From: Mycoplasma crocodyli MP145
GTDB lineage: Bacteria; Bacillota_I; Bacilli_A; Mycoplasmatales; Metamycoplasmataceae
Direction of reading: 5' to 3'
Assembly (NCBI RefSeq): GCF_000025845.1
Contig: NC_014014.1
Coordinates: 310,001 to 374,000 of the forward strand
Length of the DNA: 64,000 nucleotides
Shown: positions 23,037 to 34,896 of the stretch, piece after piece
Numbering within the stretch: the first letter of the stretch is position 1
How the letters are laid out: each line of letters starts with the position of its first letter
Translations under genes and position numbers: made by a program
Notes under the pieces: generated by a model
What the model was told of the DNA's origin: nothing
Database searches by the model: none
Seen by the model: only the letters and a program-made list of their open reading frames with translations

Positions 23037-23957
23037 TTTTTTATTTTTTTTATCGATTTCTTGAATTTGGGTAAGAACAGCTCCGGCTACAACACCACTT
23101 GGTATTGCAAAAATTGCAATACCTAAAAGAGAAATAATCACAACAATCAATTTTGAATTTCCTGCATGTGGTGCAAAATCACCATATCCTATTGTTGTTA
23201 AAGTTACTGTTGAATAATATAAAGCATCTCAAAAATTAGTAACTACACCACCTGATAATTCAGCATATATTTTATCATATTCTTCTTTGTATAATGAATC
23301 TGGTACAGCACCTTCAGTTACATTTCCTTCTTTTAATTTGTTTTGAATTTGAGTTTCTAATCAATCTACTTCGTTATTTCAAATTATTAAAGCAAATGCA
23401 ACTATCAAAATAAATATAAAAGCGAACGTATTTATAAGTACAACTTTTTGTTCTTTAAATACGTTTACAAAAATTTTAAACGGTGTAAATATTTTTAATA
23501 AAAGTACTAATCTAAGTAATCTAACAAGAGTAATTGATTCAAAGTAATCAAAGAATTTTGAATTTGGAGCACCCAAATATTTAATAACATATAATGAAGA
23601 TAAAGTTGAAAGTAATAATATAATACCTACTCCACTAAGTGGGAAAACTAATAAATCTATTCAATTGTTTTTCCTTTTTGATCTAACCGGATATGTTATT
23701 CAATGTAATATATAATCGGTTAAAAAAACAAAGAATGTCACAATCCCTATTATAATTTTTATAGGTTGTAATTCTTTAGTTTTTATAGCGAATGCGAAAA
23801 AACTAAAAATTACTAAAAAGGCTATAGTCAAGAGATAAATTAATCTTAAAAGAGTTATTAATTTCTTATTTTTTTCGGTTTCATCAGGTAAAACCGAGTC
23901 ACTTGTTACAATTGTATTTAATGATTGTAAAAGTAAAGAATGTTTTTGTTTTTGCAT
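23019..23957 (-). CDS. Voltage-gated-like potassium channel
   Basis: A 312-aa ion channel subunit with about six transmembrane helices and a pore loop. The selectivity filter TTIGYGDF is near residue 258, followed by the inner helix (VVIISLLGIAIFAIPSGVV). A fourth helix with spaced arginines (ITLVRLLRLVLLLK) resembles a voltage sensor with few charges. The C-terminus is short and charged, with no RCK domain. Adjacent to the cation ATPase on the same strand but separated by a terminator, so independently transcribed. K+ selectivity follows from the GYG filter; voltage dependence is inference. Confidence 0.9.
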
Positions 23958-24104
23958 GGAATAATTTTAACAAATCAATTAAAAAAATGTGTTTTTTTTA
24001 TTTGATTTTATTCACTTGAATAATAAAGAACAATACTTAAGTAATTTGTATTACTAAAAATGTATTAATTTTTTAGTATTATCTTTAAAATATTTAAAAA
24101 AATA

Positions 24105-24110
24105 TATAAT
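24105..24110 (+). promoter_or_regulatory. -10 element of the gmk operon, very close to the start codon
   Basis: TATAAT ends 8 bp before the gmk ATG at 24119 and no Shine-Dalgarno sequence is present. Transcription would begin at or next to the start codon, giving a leaderless message. Confidence 0.5.
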
Positions 24111-24118
24111 GTAATAAT

Positions 24119-24706
24119 ATGAAAAACAAAAAAAATAATGTAATTATTCTTAGTGGTCCAAGTGGAGTTGGAAAGGGTACAATTGAAAGATTGCTTTTTG
24201 ATTTTGAAGAGCTTAATTTATCTATGTCTTGCTCAGTTACGACTAGGAAACCTCGTGCAGGAGAGATAAATTCCATTCACTACTATTTTATGGATAAGTC
24301 AATTGTACAACAAATGATTAAATCACGTGAGTTCCTAGAATTTTCATATCATTTTGGAAATTATTATGGAACTCTTTGATCTGAATTAAATAAAATAAAT
24401 CAAAAAGGAAAAGTGCCTATTCTTGAAATTGAAACACGTGGGGCAAGTCAAGTAATTGAACAACTTTCTAAAAAAGAAAATGAATATAACATTATTAGTA
24501 TTTTTGTTTTACCACCATCAATTAATGACTTAAAAGAGCGAATAATTAAACGTGGTTCTGAAAATGATGAAACAATTCGTTCAAGATTAGCAAAAGCTGA
24601 AGAAGAAATTAATGAATCATCATTTTTTAAATATAGAGTTGTTAATGATATTCCAGAAAGAGCAGCTGATGAAATTAAAAACATTATTTTAAAGGAAATT
24701 AATTAA
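24119..24706 (+). CDS. gmk: Guanylate kinase
   Basis: Cytoplasmic nucleotide kinase converting GMP (and dGMP) to GDP with ATP, 195 aa. The P-loop GPSGVGKGT is at residues about 14-22. The GMP-binding region has VTTRKPRAGE, the aromatic cluster HYYFM, and EFSYHFGNYYGT before a TGA read as Trp (24377). ETRGASQV corresponds to the conserved EIDVQGA stretch, and the lid contains IIKRGSENDETIRSRL. First gene of a signalling/translation cluster (gmk, phosphatase, kinase, rsgA, rpe) whose order is common in Firmicutes and mollicutes. The start is supported by the homologous N-terminus and the nearby -10. Confidence 0.97.
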
Positions 24707-24707
24707 A

Positions 24708-25466
24708 ATGCAAATACTACAACAATCAAATAAAGGAAATTATAGAGAAGAAAATCAGGATAGAGTTGGTTCATTTTCAAAAAATGGTGTTCATTTTGCA
24801 ATTTTATGTGATGGAATGGGTGGTCATTTTGGTGGTTCAATTGCTTCATCAACAACAGTTAATAGTTTCGGTATAGAGTTCAATAACAACTATCAATTAG
24901 ATAGTAAAAATGCTAAGAATTGATTTTTTGAAACAACTGAAAAAATTAAAAAACAAATGAGACTACATTCTGAACAAGATTTTACAAAAACAGATATGGG
25001 AACAACTTTAACTGCTGTTTTAATTTTTCCTGAAGAAAAAAATATCATAATTTTTAATATTGGTGATTCAAGAACATATGCTTTTACAAAGAAAAAAGAA
25101 ATCATTCAACTTACTGTTGACCACAATTGATATAATCAACTTGTTAATGAAGGTCTTAACAAAACATTTGCTCATCGTGCTCCACATTCTCAAGCTTTGA
25201 CCAGTTCTATTGGACCAACTAAAAAAACAACTATTGAAATGTTTGAAATAACTCCTGAAAGTTATAAAAAAATTTCGCACTTGTTTTTAACTAGTGACGG
25301 AATTCATGGTTTTGTGCCTGATGATGAATTACAGGTTGCAATGTCTAATACTAAAAAAAATAATGAGCAAAAAATGCTTAGTATTTTAGAAATGGCTGAA
25401 TTAAACAATTCAAATGACAATATGTCGATAATATTAATTGATTTGATCGGAGAAGAAAATGAATAA
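24708..25466 (+). CDS. PP2C-type Ser/Thr phosphatase
   Basis: Metal-dependent (PPM/PP2C) protein phosphatase, 252 aa, expected to reverse phosphorylation by the kinase encoded next. The metal-binding motifs are visible: ENQDR near residue 17, CDGMGGH near residue 35, GDSRTY in the middle, LTSDGIHGF and the C-terminal NDNMSIIL. TGA reads as Trp at 24921 and 25128. It starts 1 bp after gmk and overlaps the kinase start by 8 bp, so phosphatase and kinase are made together. Corresponds to PrpC/Stp of Gram-positive bacteria. Confidence 0.94.
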
Positions 25467-26457
25467 TATGCATGCCTTTCCACCTTCTTGATCAAACGTT
25501 TATAAAAAGTATAAAATAATAAAATCTATTGGTACTGGTGGAATGGGTTCGGTTTATTTGGTCGAAACTCTTGACGGCAAAAAAGAACGCTATGCTTTAA
25601 AATATAGACATAATGATACTAACATGAATAACTTGGCTCGTTTTAAAAGTGAGTTAAGATTACTGAAAAAAATAAAATCAAAAAATATTCCTTATATTTA
25701 TGACGAAAGTATTGAAGGACCAAACGAGCACTATTTTGTTATGGAATATATAGAGGGTAAAACACTTAAAGAAGTAATTAAAGAAAACGGTAGATTAAAC
25801 TCTAGAGTTGCAGTTACTTATGCCAAGCAAATTGCAGCCGGTCTTGGTGAATTACATAATTGCGGAATAATTCATAGGGATATAAAATCGGAAAATATCA
25901 TAATTTCCAATACACAAAATGTAAAAATAATTGATTTAGGTATATCTCTTGATGAAGAATCACAAAGATATACAAAAACAAATAATGTTATTTGTAGTGC
26001 TTATTATAATGCGCCTGAAACCATAGAAAATAAGAATAATATTACTAAGTCAATTGACGTATATGCCTTGGGTATAATGCTTTTTGAAATGCTAACCGGA
26101 AAATACCCTTATTCTGGACAAACAGCCGCTCAAACAGTTATAATGCATCGTAATGCAGAAATGCCTAGAATTAAAGAACTTATAGAAGTTCCTCAAAGTT
26201 TAGAAAATATAATTATTAAAGCAACTGCAAAAGATCCAAATAAAAGACATAAAGATATGTGAGAATTTAGACATGATTTAGATACTTGCTTTAGAGTAGA
26301 AAGAGGAATTGAAGATCCACTTTCTCTAAGAACTATTAAACCTAAAGTAAAGTCAAGTGATATTTTTAATTCGAAGTGATTTATAATAATAGCATTAGTA
26401 GTTTTTCTTATATTACTTATTGTTTCAATAGCAATAATCTTTATATTGGTAAGATAA
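25459..26457 (+). CDS. Membrane-anchored eukaryotic-type Ser/Thr protein kinase
   Basis: A 332-aa kinase with a complete catalytic domain: Gly-rich loop GTGGMGSVY (25-33), ATP-contacting Lys48, catalytic HRDIKSEN (Asp141, Asn146), and metal-binding DLG (159-161) where most kinases have DFG. A single transmembrane helix lies at about 306-330, near the C-terminus, with nothing outside the cell beyond a few residues. Unlike PrkC/PknB it has no PASTA repeats, fitting a bacterium without peptidoglycan. The start overlaps the phosphatase stop by 8 bp; an in-frame ATG three codons later is an alternative. The likely targets include its operon neighbours. Confidence 0.94.
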
Positions 26458-26458
26458 T

Positions 26459-27295
26459 ATGTTAGGAAAAATTTACTCAATAAATGCAGGAATATATCAT
26501 GTAAATGATGGACAAAATGATTATAAAATACCTGCTTTAGGAATCCTGAGATTCCAAAATATTACCCCACTTGTTGGTGATATAGTTGAATTTAATCAAG
26601 ATGTTTTAACATCGATTAAAGAAAGAAAAAACTTTTTTATTCGTCCTAAGGTTGCCAATATTGACCAAGTAATTGTAGTGATTTCATTATTTGAACCAAC
26701 ATTTCAAAATTATTTGCTTGATAAATATTTAGCAGTCATTGAATATAAAAGAATCAAGCCAATTTTATTTTTTACTAAGAGTGATTTAGGCGAAACAAAA
26801 TGATTTGATTATTATTCAAAAATGGGTTATGAAGTTTATTTAGTAAATAATAATAATCCTAAACAAGTAAAGAAATTAAAGGGAATATTTAAGAATAAAG
26901 TAAGTGTTTTCTTAGGTCAAAGTGGAGTTGGTAAAACTTCTACAATTAATAATTTGAGTGATAATGACTTTAAAGTACAAAACATTTCTAAAGCACTAGG
27001 CAGAGGAAAACATACTACAAGGTTAATTCAAATTATTAAATTTAATGGTGGTGAATTAATTGACACACCAGGTTTTGGAAGTCTGGAACTTGATATTAAT
27101 AATTTACAATTAGCACAAAGTTATTCATTTTTATATAATAATTTTTCTAAATGTAAATATAGGTCGTGTTTGCATTTAAATGAAATAGTTAATGATTGTT
27201 ATATAAAAAGTCAAGTTGGTTCTGATTTCTGACCAAACGAAAGATATGAAAACTATCTAAAACTTTCTAAAGAAACTAAAAAGGAGAATTGATAA
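26459..27295 (+). CDS. rsgA: Ribosome small-subunit GTPase RsgA
   Basis: Circularly permuted GTPase that assists late maturation of the 30S subunit. The N-terminal OB fold (about 1-65) is followed by the permuted G domain: FFTKSD (G4) comes before the P-loop GQSGVGKTS, then the switch segment GRGKHTT and DTPGF (G3). The C-terminal zinc knuckle shows Cys/Cys/His/Cys in CKYRSCLHLNEIVNDC. Length is 278 aa. The last sense codon is TGA (Trp), directly before TAA. It starts 1 bp after the kinase and its TAA shares one base with the rpe ATG. Confidence 0.96.
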
Positions 27296-27948
27296 TGGAA
27301 AAAAATATTACACCTTCACTGCTTAATGTTGAAGAATCAAAACGTTTAGATATGGCTAACACTTTAATAAAAGCGGGAATAAAATGAATACATTATGATG
27401 TTATGGATGAAAAATTCGTTCCTAACAAAGCCATACAAATAAGTGAAATTGCTAATATATCAAAAAACGGTCTTAAACACTTTAAAGATGCCCACCTAAT
27501 GGTTGTTAATCCGCTTGATTATATTAATGATTTAAAAGATATAGTTGATGTTATTACGTTTCACTGAGAAGCATTTGATGATAAGGAAGATTTTTATGAT
27601 TGATTAATTCAAAACTATGATGACTATAAAATCGGTTTAGCAATTAAACCTAATACAAAGGTCGAAGAAATAGTTGACTTTCTTCCTTATATTTCACTTG
27701 TTCTCGTAATGAGCGTTGAGCCAGGAAAGGGTGGGCAATCATTCATTCCAAGTGCTTTAGATAAAATCAAGTTTTTATATGAAACTAGAATTAGTAAATC
27801 ATATAATTATTTAATCCAAGTTGATGGCGGAATCAATCAAGATACATCAAAGTTATGCTTCAAAAATGGAGCTGACGCTCTTGTTGCTGGAACATATTTA
27901 GTGGTTGAACCCACACCTGAAAGAATAAAAACTTTATTACCTAAATAA
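27295..27948 (+). CDS. rpe: Ribulose-phosphate 3-epimerase
   Basis: TIM-barrel enzyme of the pentose phosphate pathway interconverting ribulose 5-phosphate and xylulose 5-phosphate. Active-site features are visible: PSLL at the start of strand 1, HYDVMDEKFVPN (metal His/Asp), DAHLMV, the phosphate-binding VMSVEPGKGGQSF and the acidic QVDGGI followed by ADALVAGTYLV. Length is 217 aa. The ATG is chosen by the single-base overlap with rsgA and AAGGAG about 9 bases upstream. Last gene of the operon, followed by a strong hairpin. Confidence 0.95.
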
Positions 27949-27960
27949 GTTTTAAATTAA

Positions 27961-27989
27961 CAAAAGCACCTATGAACAAGGTGCTTTTG
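27961..27989. terminator. Bidirectional terminator between rpe and the Sau3AI-like methyltransferase
   Basis: CAAAAGCACC (27961-27970) pairs with GGTGCTTTTG (27980-27989). The converging genes end on either side and the A/T-rich flanks let it act on both strands. Confidence 0.8.
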
Positions 27990-27994
27990 TAATT

Positions 27995-29242
27995 TTAGTC
28001 TTCATTTTTAATTATTTCTTTTAGTAAAGGCTCCATTCTAGAAATTACACCCGTAACTAAAGCATTCCCCATCATAAAATATCTTTTTTTATCAGGCATA
28101 GTATTGGTTCAATTTGCAGGAAACATTTGAATTAATTCGCATTCTAATGGTGTTAGAATTCTATAATTATTTATTTTTTTATCAAATATTATATGTGATG
28201 TTCTATTGATTGAACCTTCACTTGTTAGCATTGTTCTTGCTGGTTCATCGAGATTATCAGGAAAAGACATTGCACCTTCACTATATATATAATTATGACC
28301 TTCTTTTGAAGTTCTATTAATTTTTTTAGAACCTTTTAGAAATTTTCATTTTTCAAGATTTTGCTCATTGATTATTAAATTATCATAATGGTCATTAAAA
28401 GATGATGCTTTTTCTAATATTGAACTTAATGTATGTTTTACTTCATTTATAGGTTTTATTTTAGAGTGATAAATATTATTATCGATCATAATTCCACATT
28501 CATGGAATGAACCACTTTTGTAGTTTAGAGATATATCTAAAACGTCCTCATATTTATTTAAATCTATATGTTTAAGTTCTGTTATTGTTTCTATTGGAAA
28601 TACTTTATTAAAAATATTTAATTCATTTAAATTAAGATTATTACACTTTATTGACTTTGATCATTTTAAATCTTTTCTATAAGCAAAAATAAATACTCTT
28701 TTCCTTTTTTGAGGCATAGAATAATCACCAGCATTTAAGACTCTTCATTGTGCATCATATCCTAAATCATTTAGAGTTTTTAACATAATTGCAAAATCTC
28801 TACCACGATTGCTTGATGGAGATTTAAGTAACCTGTCAACATTTTCTAATAAAACAAACGGTGTTTTTTTTGTTTCTAAAATATCACTTATTTCTCAAAA
28901 TAAAACACCTTTTTTGCCTTCTATGCCTTTGTTATTTGAAAGAGATCTAGCAACTGAATAATCTTGACAAGGAAAACCACCTACCAATAAATTATGATCA
29001 GGAATTACTTTTTTATCTACTTTTGATATGTCATCATTTGAATGATTCTTGTCACCAAATCTTGTTATATAACATTCAAAAGCATGTTGCTTGTTAGATG
29101 AAGGTTCATATTGATTTGCTCAGACAAAATTTCAGTTATTATTTTCAATTGCTCTTCCATTTTCATCAAAAGAATTTATATGATTAAGCCCAACTCTAAA
29201 ACCACCTACACCTGCAAATAATTCAACTACTGATAATTTCAT
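27995..29242 (-). CDS. C5 cytosine DNA methyltransferase of a Sau3AI-like system
   Basis: Modification enzyme, 415 aa, that transfers a methyl group from AdoMet to carbon 5 of cytosine. Motif I is ELFAGVGGFRVGL (7-19) and the catalytic Cys92 lies in GGFPCQDYS. ENVDRL (motif VI), NAGDYSMPQKRKRVF (motif VIII) and the C-terminal MMGNALV (motif X) are also present. A hydrophilic target-recognition region lies between. Many TGA codons read as Trp break simple reading. It starts 1 bp after the stop of the restriction gene, whose 3' end carries its AAGGAG site. Pairing with a Sau3AI-like nuclease implies that it methylates GATC at the cytosine; that specificity is inferred. Confidence 0.93.
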
Positions 29243-29243
29243 A

Positions 29244-30758
29244 TTAGCATTTCTCCTTTTTGATTATGTCTTCGACTATTTTTTTAATATATTCACTATT
29301 TAATCAAAAACATTGATTTGTCATTTTATCGCCATTTATTAATTCATCCATATCTGTTTTTGAACCTTCACCATATTTTATACCATTAATGATATAAGAA
29401 CTTTTTAATGAATGTGGTCTTAGATGGAAAATTTTTGTTTCTGATTTTTTAGGTAAGTCATTTTTTACAATTAATTTTCCTAAGTTGTTATATTCTATTT
29501 TGAAATTTACACCTTTTAAGAATTTTTTCTTATTTAATTCTCACTCTTTTTTTCCAATAGTTTCAAGTTCATTAATTGGCATATTTCAAAATTTTGAACC
29601 AGCTAATTTATAATTACCTTCTTCATTCTCTTTGAAAACTACAAATAAGAACCTAGTTTTTTCAAAATAATTATATTCATTTGAGTTTTCAAAAATTTTA
29701 TTAACAAAATCTTTTATTACAATTTTAGGAAAAGACACACTCTCATTAGGTGTTCCATTTTTTCTTACTCTTATTGTTTTAATATCAATATTAGCTTTTT
29801 GAAATTCTTCAGACTTATCTGAATTTACACCTAAAATTTTATTTACTAAAATTCTATTTATATTTTTACTTTTTATGATTTTATTTAAATCAAAAGCATG
29901 ATACAATTCAGCTTCTGTTTTACCTATAAAAAAATTTAATTTATCTAATATTTTACTTTCAAAATTGCCATCAATTATTTCTTCATCTTTAAAAATTGAA
30001 TCAAATTTTTCCTTATCGTTATTCATAATGTAATTATTTAATATATAGGTCATATATGATTGTTTTAAAGAAAAAGCTCTTCTTTTTGCTAAAACTTTAT
30101 TATTGTAATATTGTGGTTTTAATATTTGTGATGCACTAGATCCTTTTGTGCATGCACCAAGATATTTAGTGTCACTTTCTGATAAATTATGAGCATTTCC
30201 TGAAGTAATTTTATTAACAATAATATTATAGTCATCTAAAATTATTGTTAAATCTTTAGATAATAATTTACTATACAATTGATAAAGATAAATATAATCT
30301 ATACTATATTCAATTCTCTTTTTATTTCTATTTCTAAGATATCATATCATTAAAACATTCTTCAACTTCTTTTCTAAATGAGAATTTTTAAATTCTTTTT
30401 CAATAGGATTAGTGTTTGGTATCATAGAAATAACTAGTCTTTCTCCTGCTATAAATTTATTTTTATTAATTTCATAAGGAGTGGTTTTTAATTCTAGTTC
30501 TGCTTTTTGAAAATCTGGTAATTCACTATTATTTGGTTTATAATAAAAAAAGTATTCTTCTAACAAATTACCTAATGAACCTTTATTACTAGGATTATTG
30601 TAATAATCATTTATGTCTTCTAAATCTTCATTTTCATAATTTAGTGATAAAACATCAAGAAAAGTTTTTCCTAATAACTTTTGAGAGTAATTATATATGT
30701 CTTTTATGTTTGTTTCATCGTAAGGTAGTTTATTGCTATATTTAGTTAAATCCTTCAT
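29244..30758 (-). CDS. Sau3AI-like (MutH-family) type II restriction endonuclease
   Basis: A 504-aa restriction enzyme probably cutting at GATC. The N-terminal MutH-like domain has the catalytic pattern D82-x6-E89-L-K91, the same spacing as D70/E77/K79 of MutH, followed by GERLVISMI. The C-terminal half ends with the stretch GSKTDMDELINGDKMTNQCFWLN region seen in Sau3AI-type proteins, near residues 465-490. Length is close to Sau3AI (about 490). The ATG comes only 2 bp after the glyA stop (TAA-AA-ATG) with no clear ribosome site of its own, so translation is probably coupled to glyA. The methyltransferase follows 1 bp after the stop. Confidence 0.88.
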
Positions 30759-30760
30759 TT

Positions 30761-32029
30761 TTATAAATAACTTTTCTTAATTGGGAAGGAGTTAGTAAAT
30801 TCATTAACTTTTTTCTTTAGACTATCTTTAAGAGTTTTGGCTTCAGGACTACTAGTTTTTAACATGTCGTGATTTCTTAGTATTGTATGCATTATCTGTG
30901 CTAACTCTTCTCATTTTGTAAAATCTCTTGAAGTCATTGCGGCTGTTCCTAATCTTAAGCCACTACCTAAAGTAGGACTTAATGTATCATTTGGAATAGT
31001 ATTTTTATTTGTTGTGATATTAAATTGCTCAAGAATTTTTTCAGCATCTTTCCCTGTAATTCCATAACTTGTTTTAACATCTATCATAAATAAATGATTA
31101 TCGGTTCCGCCCGAAACTAATGTTGCCCCAAGATTAATAAATGATTCTGAAAAAATCTTAGCATTTCTAACAATGTTAGCTCCATATTTTTGAAACATAG
31201 ATGTTAATGCTTCATAGAAACAAATAGCTTTACCAGCAATTGCATGAAATAGTGGTCCGCCTTGGTAACCTGGAAAAACCCATCTATCTACTTTCTTAGC
31301 TATTTCAGGATCGTTTGTCATGATGATTCCACCTCTTGCACCTCTTAATGTTTTATGAGTTGTAGAAGTGATAATGTGAGCATAATTAACTGGACTAGGA
31401 TGAACGTTTGCGGCTATAAGTCCTGCTATATGTGCAATATCAGCCATAAGTTTTGCACCACACTTATCAGCTATTTCTCTAAATCTTTTAAAATCGATAA
31501 TTCTAGGATATGCAGAATAACCACAAATTATCAAATCAGGCTTTTCTTTCATAGCAATTCTTTCAATATCATCATAATCTAAATAACCATTTTTATCAAC
31601 TTCATATGAAACTGAATTATAGAAAATTCCACTAAAACTAATTTTATAACCATGTGTTAAGTGACCTCCACTATTTAAAGAAAGACCCATGATTTTTCCG
31701 CCGTGTGGTGCAACCGATGCTATTGCAGCAGCATTTGCTACTGATCCAGAATATGGTTGAACATTTGCATATTCAACTCCAAAGATTTTCTTTAATCTTT
31801 CTATAGCTAGTGTTTCAACAACATCAACATTTTCACAGGAACCATAATATCTTTTATTTGGATATCCTTCACCATATTTATTAGTTAAAACACTACCTTG
31901 AGCTTTAAGAACATCCTCAGATGTGTAGTTTTCAGAAGCTATTAGTTCTATATGTTCTTCTTGCCTCTTCAATTCAGCATTAATTGCATTTTGCACTTCT
32001 TTATCATTAAGTTCTATATTTTTGTACAT
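30761..32029 (-). CDS. glyA: Serine hydroxymethyltransferase
   Basis: PLP enzyme converting serine and tetrahydrofolate to glycine and 5,10-methylene-tetrahydrofolate, the source of one-carbon units. Length is 422 aa. Conserved motifs: [12 protein letters not shown] near the N-terminus, YAEGYP-type segment ([14 protein letters not shown]), [10 protein letters not shown], and the PLP lysine in [14 protein letters not shown]. One TGA at 30911 reads as Trp. The AAGGAA ribosome site is well spaced. It lies downstream of pheT with 22 bp between, and the restriction gene begins 2 bp after the stop. Confidence 0.97.
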
Positions 32030-32051
32030 GTTTATTTCCTTCCTATCATTA

Positions 32052-34232
32052 TTATTTATTGTATTTTTTGTTAATCAATTCTATTGTTTTTGAATCTGAA
32101 GTTATTCTTAAAGTGGTATTAATTAAGTTGTTTTTTTCGAATGTGTCTTTCAATTCGATATCATAGACATTAAAGTTATTATTAATGTCTTTGACATATG
32201 ATTTTATAGATTCACCATGTTTAAGTCCAAATGTTAAATCTATAGATTTTAATGGTTCATTGTCTATGATTTTGTATTTTTTATTACTATTAAATTGAGG
32301 AACTAGCACTTCAGCAACATAAGCATTTGTTAAATCGTATTTAGGATTAACTTTTCCTATTCAACCTATGAGCAAGTTATTTTGGTATATTTTTGCTGAA
32401 ACATTAGGATGTATTTTTTCGTTATTATCTAATTTTTCGAAAACTAATTTATTATCTCTATATAGTTTTATAATATCTTCTTTTATTTCTTCAAAACTTT
32501 TGGTTGTACTTGCTAATCCAACTACACTTATATTATTGTTTATCATTCCTACTTCAAAAAAGTTAATTTTATTGATTTTTCTTTTTTGATTGTATTCAAC
32601 CGCTTCAAGCATAGAAGGTATAATTGAGTTTCTGATTACTTCTCTTTCTTTTGAAACAAATGTTTCAAGTGCTAATTCTTCTTGAAAATCAAACACATTT
32701 AAGAAATTTTTTTGTTTTGATAAAAGCGAATATGTTAATATCTCATTATAACCATTTGCTTGCAATTCATGTTTAATTGTAGATCTTTTATGTATTTTAA
32801 AACTTGTGTTTGAGAGCTGTACTGGTTCAAAATTATCATATGAGTAAAATCTGAATATCTCTTCTATAATGTCTTCAAAGTAATTTATATCGTATCTATA
32901 AATCGGCACATAAACTTCATTTACTTCTAAATCAAAACTAAAACCAAGCTTCTTTAATTTTTCAATTGCTGGTATGAATTTTTTTAATGATGAGGTATTT
33001 TGATCAGAATAAACTGATAATTTTTCTTTATCAAATTTAATCATTTTTTTAGGGCCTATTTTAGGAATTCCAAGTAAATTTGAAATTGAAATTTTATTAT
33101 CGTTTAAGTATTTTCTTAAAAATAAAATTCCTAATTCTAAAATTTCATTTGTAATTGTTCTACTTGCTTGATTAGCAGAATTACTAAGTAATTTAATTTG
33201 TTTTACTGAGTGTCTTATTAAAGTCGGATCAAAAACACCTATTTCGAAAATAAATTCTTTTGTCTTTTCATCAACTTTAGTGGTTTCAAGACCCATAACT
33301 GATGCTACTGAAATAGGTTTATTTTCATCCCTAATAATAAGTACGTTTTCAACATCAACATCTTTGTTTCCTAATAATTTTAATTTTCCACTATAAAGCT
33401 CTGAAGTTATTTTTAGCCCAATTTTATTTTTATCATATACATGACAAGGAGCACCTGTTATTATAAGAACTAGGTTTGTAAGATTAACAGCTCAACCTAA
33501 TGAAGTGTCGATATTATGTTTTGCTAAAAGCATTTTATCAAATATATTTAAGTCAAATTCTTTATCACAATAGGCTTGAAACATTGTAATTTCATTACTC
33601 ATTCCTCTATCTATTGCGATATCTGAAAATAGACTACCTTTGTGATTTTTTTCATTAAAAACAAATTCAGTTTCATAGTATGCTGCCAATTCTTTTGCCA
33701 TTACATAATATGAATTAGCATCATTTCTATTGGCTGTTGTAGAAACATCAAGAATATAGTCATCTAGTTGCAATACTTGCATAGGATCATCGTTAATTGA
33801 GGCAAAATTCTTATCTAGTCTTAAAATGTGTTCGCCTAAATCACCGAATAATTTACCATCAAAACCTAACTCTTCATATGAAGCAAACATACCTTGTGAA
33901 GGAATATTTTTTAAGTTTTTGGTTTTGAAAACAATGTCACCCATTTTAGAACCTTCAATAAAGCAAACAACTAAATCATCTACTTTTAGAACATTATCTG
34001 TTGTTTGAATTGTTAAATTTCCGTGTTTAGTTTCAACGGTGGCAACAGTTAATAAATCAGAATTTGGATTTTTATAAAGTTCCTTAATTAGACCAAAAAC
34101 AACACCTTCAATTGTGCTAAATTTTTTAATGCTTTCAACTTCGAAACCAAGTTTATTTATAACTTGCTCAACGTCCTTATTTAGCTTTATTCCAGGCAAA
34201 TAAGTATTTAATTTTTTTAGTGAGAATATCAT
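32052..34232 (-). CDS. pheT: Phenylalanyl-tRNA synthetase beta subunit
   Basis: Beta chain of the tetrameric enzyme that charges tRNA-Phe, 726 aa. The N-terminal part (about 1-150) resembles the tRNA-binding EMAP-like domain ([20 protein letters not shown] and [13 protein letters not shown]). The B3/B4 editing region follows, with [15 protein letters not shown] before it. The catalytic-like core has [19 protein letters not shown], and [15 protein letters not shown] follows. The C-terminus is short, apparently without the full ferredoxin-like anticodon-binding domain. TGA reads as Trp at 33492 and 32361. The start is 2 bp from the ung stop. Confidence 0.94.
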
Positions 34233-34233
34233 T

Positions 34234-34896
34234 TTACTCCTTTATTGACCAATCAATTTTTTCTTGATTTGTCTTTTCTAGTAAATTATTAATCTTTTTG
34301 AAAAACTCTCCATCTTTAAAGCTTTTATGATAGCCTAAAGGACTTGGGTGAGATAAAAATACAACATTTTTTGGTTTAATATCTAACTTATCAATAATCT
34401 TTTTTGATGAGTTTCCAAGAAGTCCAAAAACAACATTTTCGTTATTTTTTATAACTTCTTCCAATATTACTTTATTAAATTTTTCTCAACCAATATCAGC
34501 ATGAGAATTAGGTTGTGATTCATTAACTGTAAGTATTGTATTAAGAAGTAAAACTCCTTGCTTAGCCCAATTACTAAGATCGTTTGATTTAATTATAATA
34601 CCTTGGTAATCTTTTTTTAATTCTTTAAAAATATTTTTTAAACTACTTGGAGTTTTATCTGATTTTGTGCTAAATGCTAAACCATCTGCTACTCCTAAAG
34701 TAGGATAAGGATCTTGACCTAGAATTACAACTTTTGTTTCATTGACTTGAAAGAAATCAAAAGCTCTAAACATATTTTGGCTTTCAGGAAAAATTTTATA
34801 GCCTTCCTTTTCGAATTTTTCTAATTTAGAAAGTATATTTTGGAAATATTGTTTTTTACCCTCGTTTTGTAAAATGTCCAATCAACTATATTTCAT
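34234..34896 (-). CDS. ung: Uracil-DNA glycosylase
   Basis: DNA repair enzyme that removes uracil from DNA, 220 aa. The water-activating motif GQDPYP is near residue 67, followed by VADGLAFS. The uracil-binding segment LLLNTILTV and the DNA-intercalating loop [11 protein letters not shown] are clear. The start is taken as the ATG at 34896 (MKYSWLDILQNE, with TGA as Trp), which overlaps the pheS stop by 11 bp and includes the family's usual N-terminal W. Its place between pheS and pheT is unusual, because those two are normally adjacent. Confidence 0.95.
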
